Shown here piece after piece: positions 40,904-43,883 of a stretch of DNA of 43,883 bases. Made by a program: the position numbers and the translations under genes. The first letter of the stretch is position 1. The number at the start of each line of letters is the position of its first letter. This DNA is from Alphaproteobacteria bacterium. GTDB taxonomy: Bacteria > Pseudomonadota > Alphaproteobacteria > Bin95. The notes beneath the pieces are model-generated. The model saw only the letters and a program-made list of their open reading frames with translations, was not told where the DNA came from and made no database searches. The stretch spans positions 1-43,883 of the forward strand of contig JAJDVH010000195.1 of NCBI GenBank assembly GCA_022826185.1. Reading direction: 5' to 3'.

Positions 40904-41892
40904 CCGAAGCTCCCGCCCCCGCGCTCGAAACCGTGGAAGTTACCTGCGTCTTCCAGGTCAGCCAGGGCCTCCTGCGCGGCTCGAAGCCGCTCCGCGCGGT
41001 CAACGGCGTCTCGCTGAAGATACCCAGGGGACAGGTCGTGGGGCTCGTGGGCGAGTCCGGCTGCGGCAAAAGCACGATGGCGAACATCCTGCTCGGCCTG
41101 CAACGCCCGAGTTCGGGGGATGTGCTCTATGCCGGCAACAGTGCGGCCGGCTTCTCCCGCCGCGAAATCGCGCGCCGGATCCAGCCCATCTTCCAGGACC
41201 CCTATTCCTCGCTCAACCCGACCAAGACCATCGAGTCCATCGTCTCCCAGCCGCTCAGGATCCACAGTGTGGGCGCGCCGTCGGAATGGTCCGCCAGGGT
41301 CGGCGAAATGCTCGATGTCGTGGGCCTGCCGCGCCGGGTGGCGTCCAGCTATCCGAGCCAGCTCTCCGGCGGCCAGCGTCAGCGGGTGGCGATTGCCCGG
41401 GCGCTCATCATGCGCCCGGAAGTCGTCATCTGCGACGAGCCGACTTCCGCGCTCGATGTCTCGGTCCAGAGCCAGATCCTGAACCTGCTGCAGGACCTGA
41501 AGGAGGAGTTCGGGCTCACATATCTGCTCATCAGCCACAATCTGGCCGTGGTCCAGCACATGGCGGACAGGGTGGCGGTGATGTATCTGGGCCGGATCGT
41601 CGAGGAGGCCGACTCGGACACGCTCTTCAACGACCCGCGCCATCCCTATACCCGCGCCCTTCTCGGCTCGGTGCTGACGCCCGACCCGCGGCTCGGCGTG
41701 CCCGATACGCATCTCGGCGCCGTCTTCCCGAACCCCATCGACCCGCCGCCCGGCTGCACCTTCCACCCGCGCTGCCCGGACTGCATGACGATCTGCCGGT
41801 CCGAGCCGCCGCAGCCGGCCGTGGATGGCGGCCACAACACCGAGTGCCATCTCTATGGCGGCGCGGTCACGCCCCGAACCGCGACCCAGTGA
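40900..41892 (+). CDS. dppF: Dipeptide-type ABC importer ATPase DppF
   Basis: 330 residues: Walker A GESGCGKS (51-58), IFQDPYSSLNPTKTIESIV, signature LSGGQRQRVAIARAL, Walker B VVICDEPTSALDVSVQ, switch ISHNLAVVQHMADRV, and the C-terminal Cys-rich PPGCTFHPRCPDCMTIC. Second ATPase of the pair. The next gene begins 11 bases downstream, so the peptidase is part of the operon. Confidence 0.92.
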   Translation: MTEAPAPALETVEVTCVFQVSQGLLRGSKPLRAVNGVSLKIPRGQVVGLVGESGCGKSTMANILLGLQRPSSGDVLYAGNSAAGFSRREIARRIQPIFQDPYSSLNPTKTIESIVSQPLRIHSVGAPSEWSARVGEMLDVVGLPRRVASSYPSQLSGGQRQRVAIARALIMRPEVVICDEPTSALDVSVQSQILNLLQDLKEEFGLTYLLISHNLAVVQHMADRVAVMYLGRIVEEADSDTLFNDPRHPYTRALLGSVLTPDPRLGVPDTHLGAVFPNPIDPPPGCTFHPRCPDCMTICRSEPPQPAVDGGHNTECHLYGGAVTPRTATQ

Positions 41893-41903
41893 GGGAACAG
41901 CCC

Positions 41904-43361
41904 ATGAAAGTCTTCATCGCCTGCCTCGGGACCGAGACAAACACCTTCTCGTCCATGCCGACCGGGGTGCAGACCTTCCAGGACACGATGCTGTTCCGCG
42001 GCGACGCGACCGACCATCCCGCCTCCACCTTCAGCCTGCCCCTGCATGTCTGGCGCACCGCTACCGAGGAGCGCCAGGGCCAGGTTGTGGAGAGCCTCGC
42101 CGCCTTCGCCCAGCCTGCAGGGCTCACCGTGCGCAAGGTCTATGAGGGTTTTCGCGACGAGATCCTGGACGACCTGCGCGCGGCGATGCCGGTCGATATC
42201 GTGCTGCTGTCCATGCACGGCGCGATGACCGCCGAGGGCTACGAGGACTGCGAGGGCGACCTGCTCGCCTGCGTCCGCGAGATCGTCGGGCCGGATGTCC
42301 CGGTGGGCGGCGAACTCGACCTCCACTGTTCGATCACCCCGAAAATGATCGAGAACGCCGACGCGCTCGTCGTCTTCAAGGAATATCCGCATATCGATGT
42401 GGGCGAGCGGGCGGCCGAACTGTTCGACATCTGCTTCGCCGTGCACCGGGGCGAGGCGAAGCCTGTCATGGCCGTCCACGATTGCCGGATGGTGGGGATG
42501 TGGCGCACGCCGGTCGAGCCGGTGCGCGGCCTCGTCGAGGACATGCAGGCGGCCGAGGGCAGGGAGGGCATCCTGTCCGTCTCCTTCGCGCACGGCTTCC
42601 CGTGGCAGGACGTGCCGGAGACCGCCGCCAAAATGCTCGTCATCGCCGACGGCGACGCCGGCATCGCAGCCGAGACCGCGCGGGCCTTCGGGCAAAGGAT
42701 CTGGGACCTGCGCGACGAGACCCAGCAGGACACCCTGACCATCGACGAGGCGCTGGACCTGATCGAAGCCGGCCCCGGCCCGGTGGTCGTCGCGGATGTC
42801 GCCGACAATGCCGGCGGCGGCGCGCCCTCGGACTCGACCTTCCTGCTGGCCCGGGCGCTCGAACGCGGCGCAACGGGTCTGCTGTCCGGCTATTACTGGG
42901 ACCCGGTCGCCGTGCGTTTCTGCGAGGAGGCGGGCGAGGGCGCCACGCTCAGGCTCCGCATCGGCGGCAAATGCGGGCCGGACTCAGGCTGGCCCGTGGA
43001 CCTGACGGTGACCGTGAACCGTATCCTGGAGGGCGCTTCGCAAAGCTTCGGCGACGCCACCATGGGCATGGGCACGGCCGTCTGGCTCTCCTCGGATGCC
43101 GGCATCGACCTCATCCTCAACTCGGCCCGCACCCAGGTCTTCCACCCGAATGGAATGACCCAGCTCGGCATCGACCCGGCGGGCTACAGGGGCATCGCCG
43201 TCAAATCGACCCAGCACTTCTATGCCGGTTTCGCGCCCATCGCGTCGCGGATCGCCTATATCGCGGCAGACGGCGCCATCCCGCCCGACTTCGCGACCAT
43301 CCCCTATGAACGCTTCACCGCCCCCTACTGGCCGCGGGTCGAGAATCCCCACGAGGACTGA
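41904..43361 (+). CDS. M81 family metallopeptidase (MlrC-like)
   Basis: 485 residues of the MlrC/M81 family, named for the enzyme that acts on linear microcystin fragments; most members act on unknown peptides. Visible marks: LGTETNTFSSMPTG (8-21), LSMHGAMTAEGYEDCEGDL (102-120) with His105 and Asp119, GGELDLHCSIT with Asp139 and His141, ADVADNAGGGAPSDSTFLL, HPNGMTQLGIDP and the ending VENPHED. No signal peptide, so cytoplasmic. It closes the dppABCDF operon and would cleave an imported peptide or peptide-like compound (inference). Ribosome-binding site GAGGGAACAG. Confidence 0.88.
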   Translation: MKVFIACLGTETNTFSSMPTGVQTFQDTMLFRGDATDHPASTFSLPLHVWRTATEERQGQVVESLAAFAQPAGLTVRKVYEGFRDEILDDLRAAMPVDIVLLSMHGAMTAEGYEDCEGDLLACVREIVGPDVPVGGELDLHCSITPKMIENADALVVFKEYPHIDVGERAAELFDICFAVHRGEAKPVMAVHDCRMVGMWRTPVEPVRGLVEDMQAAEGREGILSVSFAHGFPWQDVPETAAKMLVIADGDAGIAAETARAFGQRIWDLRDETQQDTLTIDEALDLIEAGPGPVVVADVADNAGGGAPSDSTFLLARALERGATGLLSGYYWDPVAVRFCEEAGEGATLRLRIGGKCGPDSGWPVDLTVTVNRILEGASQSFGDATMGMGTAVWLSSDAGIDLILNSARTQVFHPNGMTQLGIDPAGYRGIAVKSTQHFYAGFAPIASRIAYIAADGAIPPDFATIPYERFTAPYWPRVENPHED

Positions 43362-43594
43362 AGGGCGAGCGGTTTCGGTCCGGCGCATTTGCGGAACCGG
43401 CTGGCGAACTTGTGCCAGCGGTCGCGCTTCAGGACTCATGTTGAGGGCGTTCGGCTTGTCGCCCCTCCCGCCCGGCATCACCGGCTTCATATCAGCGGCA
43501 TCGACTTCGGACTCATGTGAAGACTGCGGCCTGTATCGTCGTCCCGGCCCGGAATGCCGGGCATTCCGAAACGGCTCCGCTCCGGTTCCACCGG
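43362..43594. other. Intergenic stretch after the dpp-mlrC operon
   Basis: No gene is seen. A near-perfect inverted repeat CGGAATGCC/GGCATTCCG lies around 43549-43567, but without a U tract. Two short copies of GGACTCATGT occur. No terminator for the operon is evident. Confidence 0.4.
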
Positions 43595-43757
43595 CATTCC
43601 GTGAAAAATATCCGGTATTTTCATTTTTTGTTCCCGACCGGGCTTGACATTTGGCGGTATGGTGTATGATGAAAGTAGAGAGAGGCGGCTTCCGGGGCCG
43701 CCTTTCGGCGTTTCTGCAGAAAGCGACCGGCTGGGGGCCGAAAAAAAGCCCCCGGCG
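43595..43757 (+). repeat. Right copy of the inverted ~160 bp repeat with outward promoter
   Basis: The plus strand reads the same way as the minus strand of 26-185: A-rich element GTGAAAAAT, TTCATTTTTTGTTCCCG, promoter, hairpin GGCGGC/GCCGCC (43684-43702), palindrome TTTCTGCAGAAA, hairpin GGGGGC/GCCCCC (43733-43753) with a 9-base A-rich loop. The near-identical core, with divergent flanks, marks it as a dispersed element rather than a duplicated gene. Confidence 0.85.
43644..43670 (+). promoter_or_regulatory. Sigma-70-like promoter in the right repeat
   Basis: TTGACA (43644-43649), 15-base spacer, TATGAT (43665-43670). Transcripts would leave the window to the right through the repeat's two hairpins. 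Confidence 0.6.
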
Positions 43758-43883
43758 GGAACGGACGGGCGAGGTGCGCCCTGCGTCTCGCGCGCGCAAT
43801 CAGGTGCGCGAACCGCGCCGGCGCCGACACCCGCCCGCGCCCGCCCGCGATACGCGCGAAACAGGGACACCCCTGTCCCGCCC
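43758..43883. other. Window end downstream of the right repeat
   Basis: Very GC-rich, without a supported gene. A perfect 6 bp hairpin GGGACA/TGTCCC with a CCCC loop lies at 43864-43879. Short matches to the left window end (GAGGTGCG) show the repeat's homology fades rather than stopping sharply. It could be the leader of a gene that begins beyond the window. Confidence 0.4.

Noticed and set aside
43595-43883. Start of a ribosomal RNA operon at the window ends, suggested by the strong promoter with a structured leader
   Set aside because: The sequence downstream of the two repeat copies diverges, where rRNA operon leaders would be nearly identical, and no 16S start is present. Not fully excluded, because the window ends too soon.
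1-43883. Insertion sequences or transposons
   Set aside because: I searched both strands by eye for transposase motifs and terminal inverted repeats. Apart from the tRNA-Cys insert and the two window-end repeats, nothing qualified.

Overview
The window is very GC-rich, bacterial and densely coded, and looks like a chromosomal contig of an alphaproteobacterium. The reasons are the conserved order lpoA-type lipoprotein / rsmI / yraN / gshB / comM-type gene, the pairing of tRNA-Cys with tRNA-Asn, the many Liv/Dpp/Pot importers, and a palindromic repeat of a type common in this class. A Rhodospirillales-like lineage is my inference; no rRNA or other decisive marker is present. Both ends lie inside two inverted copies of one ~160 bp repeat that carries an outward-facing promoter, so the contig probably broke at a multicopy repeat.

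Region 1 (1-7533) is housekeeping: an orphan vapB with a truncated vapC, the lpoA-like lipoprotein gene diverging from rsmI, then a tightly overlapping run rsmI-yraN-sirB1-gshB-comM, and an exported staphylococcal-nuclease-like protein. Region 2 (7629-13857) holds a TPR protein, proline iminopeptidase, and two close paralogues of the CmcJ/NvfI non-heme iron oxygenase family flanking a DUF899 thioredoxin-like gene on the opposite strand. Region 3 (13876-21482) is catabolic: hyuAB (hydantoinase/oxoprolinase) diverging from a 2-oxoglutarate oxygenase, a 3-hydroxyisobutyrate-dehydrogenase-like gene with no standard start codon, a beta-lactamase-fold hydrolase and a small zinc-ribbon protein.

Region 4 (21537-23484) is the most unusual. 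A tRNA-Cys to tRNA-Asn pair is split by a ~1.5 kb insert bounded by a 27 bp direct repeat of the tRNA-Cys 3' end. The insert carries a phage DUF2190 decoration-type protein, a winged-helix protein and a row of strong hairpins, but no integrase. It is either a stripped prophage or a very small satellite-like element.

Region 5 (23569-30161) has a frameshifted class III CoA transferase followed by a complete branched-chain/amide-type ABC importer (livGFHMK, terminator after livK) and a Tat-exported intradiol-dioxygenase-like protein. Region 6 (30223-36130, minus strand) is a polyamine-type operon: class III aminotransferase, potA, potB, potC and the binding protein last. Region 7 (36404-43361) is a dipeptide-type importer (dppABCDF, with a terminator after dppA) ending in an M81/MlrC-like metallopeptidase. 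Overall the window suggests a heterotroph that imports amino acids, polyamines and peptides. Apart from the insert's winged-helix protein, I see no transcriptional regulator gene here.
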